Assembly (NCBI GenBank): GCA_031254645.1
Contig: JAIRUA010000003.1
Location: forward strand, 1 to 64,000
Source: Dysgonamonadaceae bacterium
GTDB taxonomy: Bacteria > Bacteroidota > Bacteroidia > Bacteroidales > Dysgonomonadaceae
DNA: 64,000 nucleotides
Reading direction: 5' to 3'
Every line of letters begins with the position of its first letter. Positions within the stretch are counted from its first letter, which is position 1. Below the pieces are notes generated by a model. The model was not told where the DNA came from. It saw only the letters and a program-made list of their open reading frames with translations, and searched no databases. A program made the position numbers and the translations under genes. Below are positions 17,233 through 27,400 of this stretch, one piece after another.

Positions 17233-17922
17233 ATGATGACCATAGCACCTATTTGGATTATTTTCGGCGTGATTGCACTCGCCAGTTGGTTGGTTCAATC
17301 AACATTACAGAGTCGATTCAAAAAATATTCTCGTATCCCGCTTCGCAATGGAATGACAGGAAAAGATGTGGCTGAAAAAATGCTTCGCGACAATGGAGTT
17401 TATGATGTACGGGTAATTTCCGTAAGAGGGCAATTGACTGACCATTATAATCCGCTCAACAAAACGATTAACCTGAGCGAACCTGTATATGACACCAACA
17501 GTGTAGCCGCTGCCGCCGTTGCTGCACACGAAACCGGGCACGCTATACAACACGCGATGGGATATGCGCCGTTGAAAATGCGTTCGGCATTAGTGCCTGT
17601 TATTTCCGTTTCATCAAAATGGATGACGTGGGTGCTTCTTGCTGGAATTATTTTTCTTCAAACGTTTCCTGCATTGATTTGGATTGGAATAGCGATGTTT
17701 GCAATGACAACATTATTTAGTTTTGTAACGCTTCCTGTGGAGAAAAATGCGAGCAATCGTGCCATTCGTTGGCTGGACAGTGCCGGAATTACCGATGGCA
17801 GTAATCAGGCTCAAGCGGTTGATGCACTGCGTTGGGCAGGATATACGTATGTGGTGGCTGCGCTTGGCTCGTTGGCAATTCTTCTTCATTATATAATGCT
17901 TGCGATGGGTAATAGAAGATAG
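17233..17922 (+). CDS. membrane zinc metallopeptidase, YugP family
   Basis: The 229-residue protein belongs to the PF04298 (YugP-like neutral zinc metallopeptidase) family. It has an N-terminal membrane helix, then DHYNPLNKTINLSEPVY and the zinc motif HETGHAIQH at about 97-105, followed by two or three further membrane segments (VSSKWMTWVLLAGIIFLQTF, FAMTTLFSFVTLPVE, VVAALGSLAILLHYIMLAMG). ASNRAIRWL is also family-typical. The substrate is unknown. It is the first gene of the run leading to the HTCS. Confidence 0.88.
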   Translation: MMTIAPIWIIFGVIALASWLVQSTLQSRFKKYSRIPLRNGMTGKDVAEKMLRDNGVYDVRVISVRGQLTDHYNPLNKTINLSEPVYDTNSVAAAAVAAHETGHAIQHAMGYAPLKMRSALVPVISVSSKWMTWVLLAGIIFLQTFPALIWIGIAMFAMTTLFSFVTLPVEKNASNRAIRWLDSAGITDGSNQAQAVDALRWAGYTYVVAALGSLAILLHYIMLAMGNRR

Positions 17923-17925
17923 ATT

Positions 17926-18210
17926 ATGACACACAAAGATCTTATTGGCGAATTGGCGAATCGTCTTGATTGGAAGCAAACGAAAGTGTCTGAAACTCTC
18001 GACACTTTTGTTATTGTTATGAACGAAAAATTGAGTGAAAACTGTCAATTATCCATTCATAATTTCGGCGTTTTCGAAACCAAAAAGAAAGCCGAGCGCA
18101 TATCCGTTAATCCGCAAACACAGGAACGATATTTGGTGCCGCCTAAAATTGTGGCAAATTTTCGACCATCGGTAAATGTGAAAGAACATTTGAAAAATTT
18201 GAATACCTGA
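17926..18210 (+). CDS. HU/IHF family DNA-binding protein
   Basis: This 94-residue protein has the size and layout of an HU subunit: helices at 1-40 (MTHKDLIGELANRLDWKQTKVSETLDTF), the LSIHNFGVFETKKKAERISVNPQTQERYLVPPK beta arm with the conserved GVF and the Pro-containing tip, and a C-terminal helix (VKEHLKNL). It is a diverged paralogue, as GRNP at the arm is replaced by ISVNPQTQ. It starts 3 bases after the YugP gene and precedes another HU-like gene. Confidence 0.87.
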   Translation: MTHKDLIGELANRLDWKQTKVSETLDTFVIVMNEKLSENCQLSIHNFGVFETKKKAERISVNPQTQERYLVPPKIVANFRPSVNVKEHLKNLNT

Positions 18211-18229
18211 TTTCAGAACATCATTGGTT

Positions 18230-18808
18230 ATGGAAAAAAACAAAAAACTCAACTTACAAGACATTGTAGATATCGTGGCTTCCAAACAGAATGTTGCGAA
18301 AGAAGAGGCTGATGTGTTTGTTAAAACATTATTTTCTATTATTCAAGAATCCTTGTCGGAAGATAATCCGGTAAAAATAAAAGATTTCGGTACTTTCAAA
18401 TTAACACTGATTCAAGCACGCGAAAGTGTAGATGTGAACACGGGCGAAAAAATCGAAATTCCGGCGCACTATCGCTTCTCTTTTTTGCCTGCCACTATAT
18501 TGAAAGAACTTGTTAATAAACCTTTCGCAAATTTTGAGACAACGCTTTTGAATGACGGATTTCATAGCGATGATATTCCGGTTGAAAACGAAGATGAAAA
18601 TGAACATCATGACATTATTTTTGTGGTCGAAAAAAAATTACCGGAAGAAAATGTTCAATATGAAGTTGAGCACAAAATGGCAATTTTCGAAGAAAAAACA
18701 TCGATTATTGAACAGAATCCAAAAAAACAGCCTTTTATTAGTATTTTGGGCGTGGTTGCCGCATCGGCAGCAATCATTGCGGTGGGATTATTGTTTAGAA
18801 AGAGATAA
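18230..18808 (+). CDS. HU-like protein with acidic linker and C-terminal membrane anchor
   Basis: The first 95 or so of 192 residues form an HU fold (LNLQDIVDIVASKQNVAKEEADVFVKTLF, then VKIKDFGTFKLTLIQARESVDVNTGEKIEIPAHYRFSFLPA). An acidic, His-containing linker follows (about 105-165, with VENEDENEHHD). The end is one predicted membrane helix (about 170-188, ISILGVVAASAAIIAVGLLF) and a basic tail RKR. I chose the ATG at 18230 over a TTG at 18224. This suggests an HU-type DNA-binding domain tethered to the inner membrane. The gene begins 19 bases after the previous HU gene and ends 3 bases before the HTCS. Confidence 0.82.
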   Translation: MEKNKKLNLQDIVDIVASKQNVAKEEADVFVKTLFSIIQESLSEDNPVKIKDFGTFKLTLIQARESVDVNTGEKIEIPAHYRFSFLPATILKELVNKPFANFETTLLNDGFHSDDIPVENEDENEHHDIIFVVEKKLPEENVQYEVEHKMAIFEEKTSIIEQNPKKQPFISILGVVAASAAIIAVGLLFRKR

Positions 18809-18811
18809 ACA

Positions 18812-21800
18812 ATGACATCTAGAAAAACCATTCTCATTTTAACTTTATTCTCTTTTTTGCTCGGAAATGTATTCTCGAAAAATGATTACAGGTTTCATAC
18901 ATTTTCGCCCGAAGGAGGCTTCTTTTATGATGGTATAAAATCTATCGTGCAAGACAGAGATGGTTTTATTTGGATATTACAAGACAATAATATTCTGCGA
19001 CTGGACGGCTATGAACATAAATCATATTATCCTATATTCAACAGCATAGACAATCATCAAAGATGGTTTTTTAATTCAATGACAGTAAGCCCAACCGGAG
19101 AATTGTACGTTGCAACCAATAACGGTTTGTTTATATACAATAGGACAGGAGGAACATTTAAATCCGTTTTCCCCGGTTTGGTTGCGGAATTGACCATTGA
19201 TAGTGATAATAATATTTGGCTAGTACATAACGGTTTACTACATCGATATAATTCGCAAACAAGTGAGGTAATCCCCTCACTATATGAAGGGAACACAATT
19301 AGGCACATTGCACACTTTTGCACTGAAGGCGAGGGCTTGTATATGGCTACCATTTACGACAGAATATATTACTGCAATTATATAGAAAATCCGAATGAAA
19401 TTTCACTTCTCTATCAATTTTCTCATACACATCATATTACAGATATTCGGAGAGTGGGGAGCAAATTGTGGGTGCTAACCAGAGAGCACGGATTGTTTAA
19501 AATTGATACGGAAACAAAGCAAATCAAGGGACAATTCGATGTGTTTTATGAGCACGAAGGAGAAATTATATCGCCAAGAAAACTACACATAGATAAAACC
19601 GGAAAAATATGGATTGGAACACGACAAGGCTTATTGATTTTTGATCCGCAAACGAATCTATACCAAGTGCATAGACATTCTGCAGCGAACGATTTCAGTT
19701 TGCCAAACAACTCGGTGTGGACTATTGCCGAAGATGCTCAAAAGAACATTTGGATCGGAACATTTTCGGGTGGATTGAGCTATGTTAATATTGAAGACCG
19801 TCCTTGGTTTGAAACATATACAACCAACAGAATGATGCTAAATGCAGATATGGTAAGTAGTTTTGCCGAAGACGATAACAGTTTGTGGATAGGTACGGAT
19901 GGCGGCGGCATAAACCGTATAGATAAAAAAACAAGGCAATTTACATTCCATCATTCCAGTAGAAACGGAACGCGTCTTCTCTCTAATCAAATCAAATCCA
20001 TTGTATTGGATACCGGAAAAAACCTTTGGATATCAATGTTTGTAGGGGGATTATCTCATTACGATACCAAAACCGGACAATTTACAAATTTCCTTGTCGA
20101 AAATGGCTTGCTTTCAAACAATTTACGAAAAATTATATTAGAGAAGGATTCCGGTCTTTGGATTGCTTATCAAATGGCAAGACCACAAATTTCGTATTTC
20201 TCTTTTGATACCAAAACATTCACACATTATACTCTCGATGAGACAACATCGGAATCATATATTTTTGATTTTCAAAGGAGTGATGATGGTTATTTGTGGT
20301 TGGCAACCCCTTTAAAGTTATATAGGTTTAACATCGAAACACGCGAAACAGAAAAAATTGCATCCGAAGAAGGATTTCTAAACGCACAATCTTTGTTTAT
20401 CGACAAAGAAAACAATATATGGATAGGAACGTTAGGCAATGGCTTGTTTAAATACAACACCAAAAACAAAGATTTCACACCATTTGAAGAGATTTTAAGC
20501 CTGAACATATCAACAATATATAGTATTTGCGCAGATTCGGATAACCATTTATGGTTGGGAACAGACAACGGCTTGGTGAGATATAATATTGAAAATAAAT
20601 CATATACAAAATTTGATGCCGCCGACGGACTGCAGGGGCAAGTATATTATCCGTTGGCAGCAATGAAAGGAAAAAACGGAGAACTCTATTTTGGCGGCAC
20701 AAACGGTTTCAGCATCATAACCCCACAAAATATCACACAAAACCAACACAAACCGAATGTTATTATAGCTGATTTTTTGATAGATAACGTGTCGGCATTG
20801 CCAACTTTCAAGGACAGAAATGCCGGTTTTTTTGAAAACACAATTGTATTAACGCATCGTCAAAGTAATTTCGGATTCAGATTTTCGTCGGATAACTATC
20901 TTATTCCGCAAAAAAACACCTTCAGATACCGTTTGAAAGGCTACGACGACAGATGGATAACGGTAGATGCCAACAATCGGACGGCTTTTTATTCGAAAAT
21001 TCCTGCCGGAACGTATCAGTTTGAAATAATGGCGGCTAACAACGACGGCGTGTGGAACGAAACACCAAGCGTGATTAGAATAAAGCGCCGTCCCGCGCCA
21101 TTGCTCAGCGGAGTAGCTTATTTTATTTACGTGCTGATAGCGTTGAGCATTTTGGCAGCTATCGTTCACTATTACAACGATAAAAGAAAGCTGAAAATGC
21201 AGCTTTATCTCAACGACCTCGACAAACAGAAAAAAGAAGAAATTCACCAATCACAACTTCGGTTTTTCACCAATATTTCTCACGATTTCAGAGCGCCTCT
21301 GTTCCTTATTTTGGCGACAATCAACAACTTGAAAGAAGAAGGAGTAAAAAAATACTATCACCGAATTTTGCACAACAACGCAACCCGATTGCTGAATTTA
21401 GTAAACGAACTGATGGATTTCAAAACCGTTGAAAATGGTAAAATGCAGTTGCAAGTTCAAAAAATGGAAATAAACCCGATGGTCAAAGATCTATATCTCG
21501 ATTTTGAAGATTATGCAAAAAAAAACAACATCGATTTCAATATTGCCCTCGACACGGAACTCGAGTATTATCAGACATATATCGACAAACAGGTGTTGGA
21601 AAAAATTATAATGAATCTTCTTCGAAATGCGTTTAAATATACTCACAACGGCGGAAAAATTTCTATTGAAACGTATGCCGAAAAAAGTAAATTTACGTCC
21701 GAATACAAAAATTTTCATACTGTTGCCGGTGAAAATACCGTCGCCAACGCCTTTTCTATTGTGATTCGAGACAGCGGAATAGGAATAACAAAAGATTCCA

Positions 21801-22882
21801 TCGAAAGTGTTTTCGATAGATTTTATAAAGTGAAAACTGACAATGCCGACAATCATTTGGGTACAGGAATAGGGCTTGCCTTGGTTAAAAGTCTGGTTTT
21901 ATTGCACAAAGGAGAAGTTACACTGTTTAGCGAAAGAGAAAAAGGAACTGATATCGTTGTCAGCTTACCGTTCGATTCGGCTATTTATACCGATAATGAG
22001 TTTTTGAATACGGAATCCGAATCGGAACAAATGATTACACGTTCATTATCGGAAAACAACGAACCCAAAAATGCCATCAAGCCCATTTCGTATGTTGATG
22101 ATATATCGCCGAAAGGCAAAAAACGGATATTATTGGTGGAAGATAATAATGACTTACGAACACTTATTTCCAAATTTCTCTCATCGTCATATATGATAAC
22201 AGAAGCCGTAAATGGAGTTGAAGCACTTATTATACTGAAAGATACGGAAGTAGATTTGATTGTAAGCGATATAATGATGCCTGTGAAAGATGGAATCAGT
22301 TTACTGAAAGACATAAAAAATGATATAAACACATCTCATATTCCTGTTATTTTGCTGACTGCCAAAACAGACCTCGAAACAAAATTAGAAAGTAGCGAAT
22401 TTGGCGCAGACCTCTATTTTGAAAAACCGATAGACCTCAATTTGTTACAACTTTCTATTCAAAATGTTTTCACCCAGTATCGAAAATTGAGAGAACGTTA
22501 TGCCAAAAATTTCTTTGCAGATAGTGCCGAATTATCTACAAATGAAAAAGATAACAAGTTTTTACAAAAACTCACCGAAGTGATAGAAAACAATCTCGAT
22601 TCATCGGATATTGATGTAAACTATATTGCTTCAGAGTTACTCGTGAGCCGAAGCAAACTGTATTCGAAAGTGAAAATGTTGACAGACATGTCCACTGTCG
22701 AATTTATCTTGCAATACCGATTACGAAAAGCGGCTCGCATACTCATCGAAGAAGATTTGCCTGTTTATCAAGTGATGCAAATGATTGGTATACAAAGTCA
22801 ATCTTATTTTACAAAAGTCTTCAAAAAAGAGTTTGACGAAACGCCGACGGCTTTTGCAGCAAAGCATAAGAAGACGAAATAA
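18812..22882 (+). CDS. hybrid two-component system regulator (HTCS)
   Basis: This 1356-residue inner-membrane protein fuses sensor kinase, receiver and DNA-binding parts. In order: signal peptide (1-22); about a dozen propeller repeats (about 30-640, IWIGTxxGGL-like); Y_Y_Y domain (about 700-755); membrane helix (about 764-789); HisKA with phospho-acceptor His824 in ISHDFRAPL; HATPase with NLLRNAFKYTHNGG, DSGIGI and GTGIGLAL (about 930-1035); receiver with ILLVEDNNDLR and Asp1153 in VSDIMMP; and AraC-type HTH (about 1255-1356). Such HTCS proteins bind an oligosaccharide in the periplasm and activate the adjacent PUL. Its ligand here is unknown, but the neighbouring GH105, GH88 and susC/D genes suggest an unsaturated uronate disaccharide. 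Confidence 0.95.
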   Translation: MTSRKTILILTLFSFLLGNVFSKNDYRFHTFSPEGGFFYDGIKSIVQDRDGFIWILQDNNILRLDGYEHKSYYPIFNSIDNHQRWFFNSMTVSPTGELYVATNNGLFIYNRTGGTFKSVFPGLVAELTIDSDNNIWLVHNGLLHRYNSQTSEVIPSLYEGNTIRHIAHFCTEGEGLYMATIYDRIYYCNYIENPNEISLLYQFSHTHHITDIRRVGSKLWVLTREHGLFKIDTETKQIKGQFDVFYEHEGEIISPRKLHIDKTGKIWIGTRQGLLIFDPQTNLYQVHRHSAANDFSLPNNSVWTIAEDAQKNIWIGTFSGGLSYVNIEDRPWFETYTTNRMMLNADMVSSFAEDDNSLWIGTDGGGINRIDKKTRQFTFHHSSRNGTRLLSNQIKSIVLDTGKNLWISMFVGGLSHYDTKTGQFTNFLVENGLLSNNLRKIILEKDSGLWIAYQMARPQISYFSFDTKTFTHYTLDETTSESYIFDFQRSDDGYLWLATPLKLYRFNIETRETEKIASEEGFLNAQSLFIDKENNIWIGTLGNGLFKYNTKNKDFTPFEEILSLNISTIYSICADSDNHLWLGTDNGLVRYNIENKSYTKFDAADGLQGQVYYPLAAMKGKNGELYFGGTNGFSIITPQNITQNQHKPNVIIADFLIDNVSALPTFKDRNAGFFENTIVLTHRQSNFGFRFSSDNYLIPQKNTFRYRLKGYDDRWITVDANNRTAFYSKIPAGTYQFEIMAANNDGVWNETPSVIRIKRRPAPLLSGVAYFIYVLIALSILAAIVHYYNDKRKLKMQLYLNDLDKQKKEEIHQSQLRFFTNISHDFRAPLFLILATINNLKEEGVKKYYHRILHNNATRLLNLVNELMDFKTVENGKMQLQVQKMEINPMVKDLYLDFEDYAKKNNIDFNIALDTELEYYQTYIDKQVLEKIIMNLLRNAFKYTHNGGKISIETYAEKSKFTSEYKNFHTVAGENTVANAFSIVIRDSGIGITKDSIESVFDRFYKVKTDNADNHLGTGIGLALVKSLVLLHKGEVTLFSEREKGTDIVVSLPFDSAIYTDNEFLNTESESEQMITRSLSENNEPKNAIKPISYVDDISPKGKKRILLVEDNNDLRTLISKFLSSSYMITEAVNGVEALIILKDTEVDLIVSDIMMPVKDGISLLKDIKNDINTSHIPVILLTAKTDLETKLESSEFGADLYFEKPIDLNLLQLSIQNVFTQYRKLRERYAKNFFADSAELSTNEKDNKFLQKLTEVIENNLDSSDIDVNYIASELLVSRSKLYSKVKMLTDMSTVEFILQYRLRKAARILIEEDLPVYQVMQMIGIQSQSYFTKVFKKEFDETPTAFAAKHKKTK

Positions 22883-22915
22883 CACTCTCCAACCTTTTAC
22901 AATCATACGGCAACC

Positions 22916-22949
22916 GTAGTAGAGACGTAGCCCGCTACGTCTCTACTAC
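22916..22949. repeat. 16-bp inverted repeat after the HTCS
   Basis: GTAGTAGAGACGTAGC (22916-22931) and its complement (22934-22949) are separated by only two bases. Hairpins made of GTAGAGACG-type words are, as I recall, widespread in Bacteroidetes intergenic DNA. It lies 33 bases after the HTCS stop and has no T tract, so it is not a classical terminator. Confidence 0.85.
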
Positions 22950-23147
22950 TCATACCCCATCTGTCCAAAAAACACCAACCACCCACTCAAAACGTTAAAA
23001 AGCAAAAAGAGCAAAATAAAAAACAAAAAGAGCAAAACGGGTTTCTGAGAAGAAACTACTTTTGCTATCGCTTGGCTATAATTTGATATTACTAAAAAAG
23101 ATAATATTAAAAGACCAAGTTCTAATAACAAATTACATATAATAAGA

Positions 23148-24353
23148 ATGGTAAAAGACAAAAAAAATTTTAGACTATCTGTTTTTCTTTTCGCACTCTT
23201 TGCTCTCATTTCGATCATCGTTTTATCAACGATGAGTTGTTCGGGAAGCAAAAAAGTTGCTCAAAACGAACAACTATCGCTGTCAAAATTTGACAAGGAA
23301 GCACTAAAAATTCAAATGGCAAAAGTAGCCGACTGGCAAATCGAACATTTCACTTATTCCACAGAAGGCTCACCCGGCTATCTACACGATTATGGTATAG
23401 ATGCTTGGACAAATGGAACTCTCTTTTTGGGAATGACAAAATGGGCGGAAATAGCAGGTAATAATATCTATTACGACTGGCTGAAAGATATCGGACAGAA
23501 AAATAACTGGAAGATTCCGGCAAACTTCGAAGGAACACGCCACAGCCTTTATCACGCCGATGAATTAATGGTAGGTCAATTCTATCTCTACTTGTATGAT
23601 AAATACAAAGATCCTGTGATGTTGACACCAACCAAAGAGAGAGTCGACTGGATTATCGCCAATCCGCCCAACCCCTCTATGGACGCAAACAACAAACAAT
23701 CGTGGACGTGGTGCGATGCCCTCTTTATGGCACCACCCGTGTATGCGCACATAGCAAGAATCGAAAATAATCCAAGATATTTACAGTTTATGGACTATGA
23801 GTTCAGAAGAACATACGAAAAACTGTATGACAGAGAACATCGTCTGTTTTTCCGCGATGCGAGCTTTTTCGACAGAAGGGAGAACAATGGCGAAAAAATA
23901 TTTTGGGGCAGAGGCAATGGTTGGGTTGCCGGCGGATTGGTAAATACAATGAAACAACTGCCAAAAAACTCGGAATACTTGCCTTTTTACCAAAGTCTAT
24001 TCAAGGAGTTTATTCCCGCCTTGGTTGCTTTGCAAAATGAAAGAGGCTATTGGCACGCCAGCTTGCTTGATCCCGAAAGTTTTCCTGCTCCCGAAACAAG
24101 CGCTACCGCCTTAATAACATACGCCGTAGCATACGGCATCAATTCTGGATTACTTTCAAAAGAAGAGTACTTACCCGGATTATTGAAAACGTGGAACGTC
24201 CTCAATTCCTTTGTGAACGAAGACGGAAAACTAGGTTACGTGCAACCAATTGGCGCTGATCCCCGACGAGTAACTTCAGATATGACAGCGGTGTACGGTG
24301 TGGGTGCTTATCTATTAGCCGGAAGTGAGATATACAAGATAGATTTCAAATGA
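23148..24353 (+). CDS. GH105 unsaturated rhamnogalacturonyl/glucuronyl hydrolase, lipoprotein
   Basis: The 401-residue protein has an N-terminal membrane/lipoprotein signal ending LSTMSC and an (alpha/alpha)6 barrel of family GH105. Motifs are DAWTNGTLFLGMTKWAE, QSWTWCDALFMAPPVYA (Asp190, the equivalent of the catalytic Asp of YteR), FWGRGNGWVAGGLVNT and FPAPETSATALITYAVAYG. Such enzymes remove a 4,5-unsaturated uronic acid from the non-reducing end of lyase products by vinyl ether hydration. It is the first structural gene after the HTCS. Exact sugar specificity cannot be read from sequence. Confidence 0.88.
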   Translation: MVKDKKNFRLSVFLFALFALISIIVLSTMSCSGSKKVAQNEQLSLSKFDKEALKIQMAKVADWQIEHFTYSTEGSPGYLHDYGIDAWTNGTLFLGMTKWAEIAGNNIYYDWLKDIGQKNNWKIPANFEGTRHSLYHADELMVGQFYLYLYDKYKDPVMLTPTKERVDWIIANPPNPSMDANNKQSWTWCDALFMAPPVYAHIARIENNPRYLQFMDYEFRRTYEKLYDREHRLFFRDASFFDRRENNGEKIFWGRGNGWVAGGLVNTMKQLPKNSEYLPFYQSLFKEFIPALVALQNERGYWHASLLDPESFPAPETSATALITYAVAYGINSGLLSKEEYLPGLLKTWNVLNSFVNEDGKLGYVQPIGADPRRVTSDMTAVYGVGAYLLAGSEIYKIDFK

Positions 24354-24432
24354 CACAACTTATAATTAAATTACAACAAATGATTTTTTAATACTCAAAT
24401 TTGAACACTTATGATTATAAAAAATGTAAAAT

Positions 24433-24441
24433 GGGGGGGGG
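24433..24441 (+). repeat. homopolymeric G9 tract at the susC-1 start
   Basis: Nine consecutive G directly follow AT, the first G completing an ATG at 24431-24433. With nine G this ATG is out of frame with susC-1 by one base and reaches a stop within 20 codons. Ten (or seven) G would put it in frame and give a full signal peptide. This is the layout of a slipped-strand phase-variable locus; an assembly error in the homopolymer is the main alternative. Confidence 0.8.
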
Positions 24442-24486
24442 CGAAACGGCTCTTTTCTTAAAATTCATCAAAAGAGAAAATTATTG

Positions 24487-27400
24487 ATGTTTTTTGCTCT
24501 ACTCTTTATGGGGATAGGGCTGGCAACAGCTCAAACACAAGTGCACGGCACAGTAGTAGATGAGTTTGGCGATCCTGTTATTGGTGCTACCATTCAAATA
24601 CGTGGCACTTCACAGGGAACAGCTACCGACCTCGATGGTGCCTTTACTATTTCAGCACCCGCAGACGGAATACTTATTGTCTCATACGTGGGATACATAA
24701 CACAAGAAGTGAGTGTGCGTCCGAATACGCACGTAATACTTGTGCCGGATTCCGAAGTATTAGATGAGTTGGTAGTAGTGGGATATGGCACAATGAGGCG
24801 AAGAGACTTGACAGGTGCGGTTTCTATGGTAAATGCACAAGCAATGGAAAGAGAGATGCCAAGCACGGTGCAAGATATGTTGAGAACCGGAGTACCGGGC
24901 TTATCGGTAGCCACATCTACAACTGCACGTGGAGAAACCGATGACCTTATGCTTCGCGGACAAAACAGTTTTGCAGCTTCCAATGCACCGCTTTTGGTGT
25001 TAGACGGTGTGATTTATTTCGGACAATTAACCGACATCAATCCACTCGACATTGAGCGCATAGATATATTGAAAGATGCCAGCTCCACCGCCGTGTTTGG
25101 AGCAAGAGCTGCCAACGGCGTTATTATGATTACCACCAAAAGAGGAACAACCGCCAGACCTACCATTCGCTTCAACTCGAACATTGGTTGGGCTTTCACT
25201 AATGCTTTGCCGCCCACATATAAGGGTGAGGAGTACGTTCACTACCGTCAGGCTGTAATGAGGGCACAAAACCCTGCTCGCCCATCGTTTTATTATGACG
25301 ACCCGGCAACACTCAACAACACCGACCTTTCGCAGTGGCTTGATGGCATACCGGCAGGCGATATGAGCACGCTGCGCAGAGCGTGGATGACGCGTTTGCG
25401 CTTTGACGACATTGAGCTATACAATTATTTTGCAGGAAATGTAATAGACTGGGAAAAACTGACTTATCAAACTGCCCTTAACCAAGACTACACAGTAAGT
25501 GTTTCGGGGAAGGCAGGAGAAACCTCTTATTTTACCTCGTTGAACTACGTTAACAATGAAGGCAATCAGATAGGAGACCGATTTTCTGCCGTGCGCGCTC
25601 GTGTAAATTTGGATAGCCGTGTAACAAATTGGTTGTCTTTTGGAATGAACACCCAATTTACCGTAAACAATCAGGGCGGATTAGCTACAAGCGGCGATGC
25701 TTATCGAACAGTTTCGCCTTATGGAGATGTGTATGACGAAAACGGAAAGCTCACGCAATTTGCTACCGGCAACCTCAACCACATCAATCCGCTCACAAAT
25801 CCATACTTTACAGACAGGGCAGAAGAGGTAAGTATATTGAATGCCTCTACTTTTTTGAGATTGAGCCTGCCATACGGTTTTTCGCTTCAAAGCACCTATT
25901 CACCACGTTTCCGTTGGAGAAGTATGAGACGGCACCAATCTACGGAACATCCGGCTTGGAATACCAGCGGACACGAGGTGGCTCGACGTGAAAACAACTA
26001 CGACTTTTTGTGGCAGTTAGACAATGTATTGAGTTGGAACAAAGAGTTCGACAAACACTTTATCGACTTTACCGGTCTGTTCAACCTGGAAGAGCAAACC
26101 ACACGCTCCGACAGAATGATAGGAAGAGCCTTTGAGCCGTCTGACGTATTGGGAGCCAGTGGTATGGGTTGGGCAACCGTTTCCGAAATCACAAGTGATG
26201 ATACTTATAGAACAGCTTTGGCACTAATGGCAAGAGCGCACTACACGTTTGACAACCGCTATTTGCTTACCACAACAATCCGTCGCGATGGTTATTCAGC
26301 TTTTGGTGTAAATAATCCGTATGCCACTTTTCCCTCTGTTGCAGTTGGCTGGGTATTTTCTGAGGAAAATTTTATGCCCGAAACCGATTGGCTTAACTTC
26401 GGGAGGCTTCGCTTGTCGTGGGGAAAAACCGGTAATAGAGAAATTGGTATCTACGATGCATTAATGAGAATGGCTGCTCAAAAATATTTTATTATAGATG
26501 AAAGAACCGGAGAATTGGTTACTGTAAACACCTATTATGCTTCTCGAATGGGAAATAATAATTTGAGATGGGAAACCACAACTGCATATAACTTAGGGCT
26601 TGATTTTGGTCTATTCAAAAATCGCTTGACAGGTAGCGTAGAAGTGTACAGCAGCAAAACCAATGATCTGCTTATATCACGCCAGTTGCCAAATATTACC
26701 GGCTATGTAAATGTTCTGAGCAATATCGGAGAAGTACAAAACACGGGTATTGAAGTAACACTCAGTTCAAGGAATATACGTACACGTAATTTTAACTGGA
26801 ATACTGATTTTGGACTTGCCCATAACAAAAACAGAATCAACAGTCTGTATGGGTTAATGGAAAATGTGTATGATACTGCCGGAAACATTATCGGGCAAAG
26901 AGAAGCCGATGATATTACCAACCAGCGTTTTATCGGTCGTTCCATATACGAAATTTGGGATTACAGAATATTGGGCGTGTGGCAGGAAGGTGAAGAAATG
27001 GACGAAGCCGCTATCAATGCCGGTTTGCGACCGGGCGACTTCAAAATTTTGGATAAAAACGGCGACGGACGATACAACAACGATGATAGAGAATTTATAG
27101 GCTCGCGCGCACCACTGGTAACGATGAATATGCGCAACTCTTTCACATTCTACAACGATTTCACCTTCTCATTCAATTTGATTTCGCAATTGGGACAGTG
27201 GCGTAGCTACGATAGAGCTAAAAATAACAACGCTTTGATTAATACAACCAATCAAATCAAAAACAACTTTTGGACGCCCGACAACCCCACCAACAACTAC
27301 GCACGCTTAGGCTCTATAACACCCGTTGGTTATACTATATGGCGTAAATCCAGCTTTGTTCGTTTGGAAAATATAGCCCTCAGCTACCAAGTACCCAGAG

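Noticed and set aside
22946-23251. Minus-strand 101-codon frame with two hydrophobic stretches between the HTCS and GH105
   Set aside because: It overlaps the GH105 start by over 100 bases. Its Leu/Phe-rich sequence comes from an A-rich plus strand (repeats of AAAAAGAGCAAAA), and it resembles no family.
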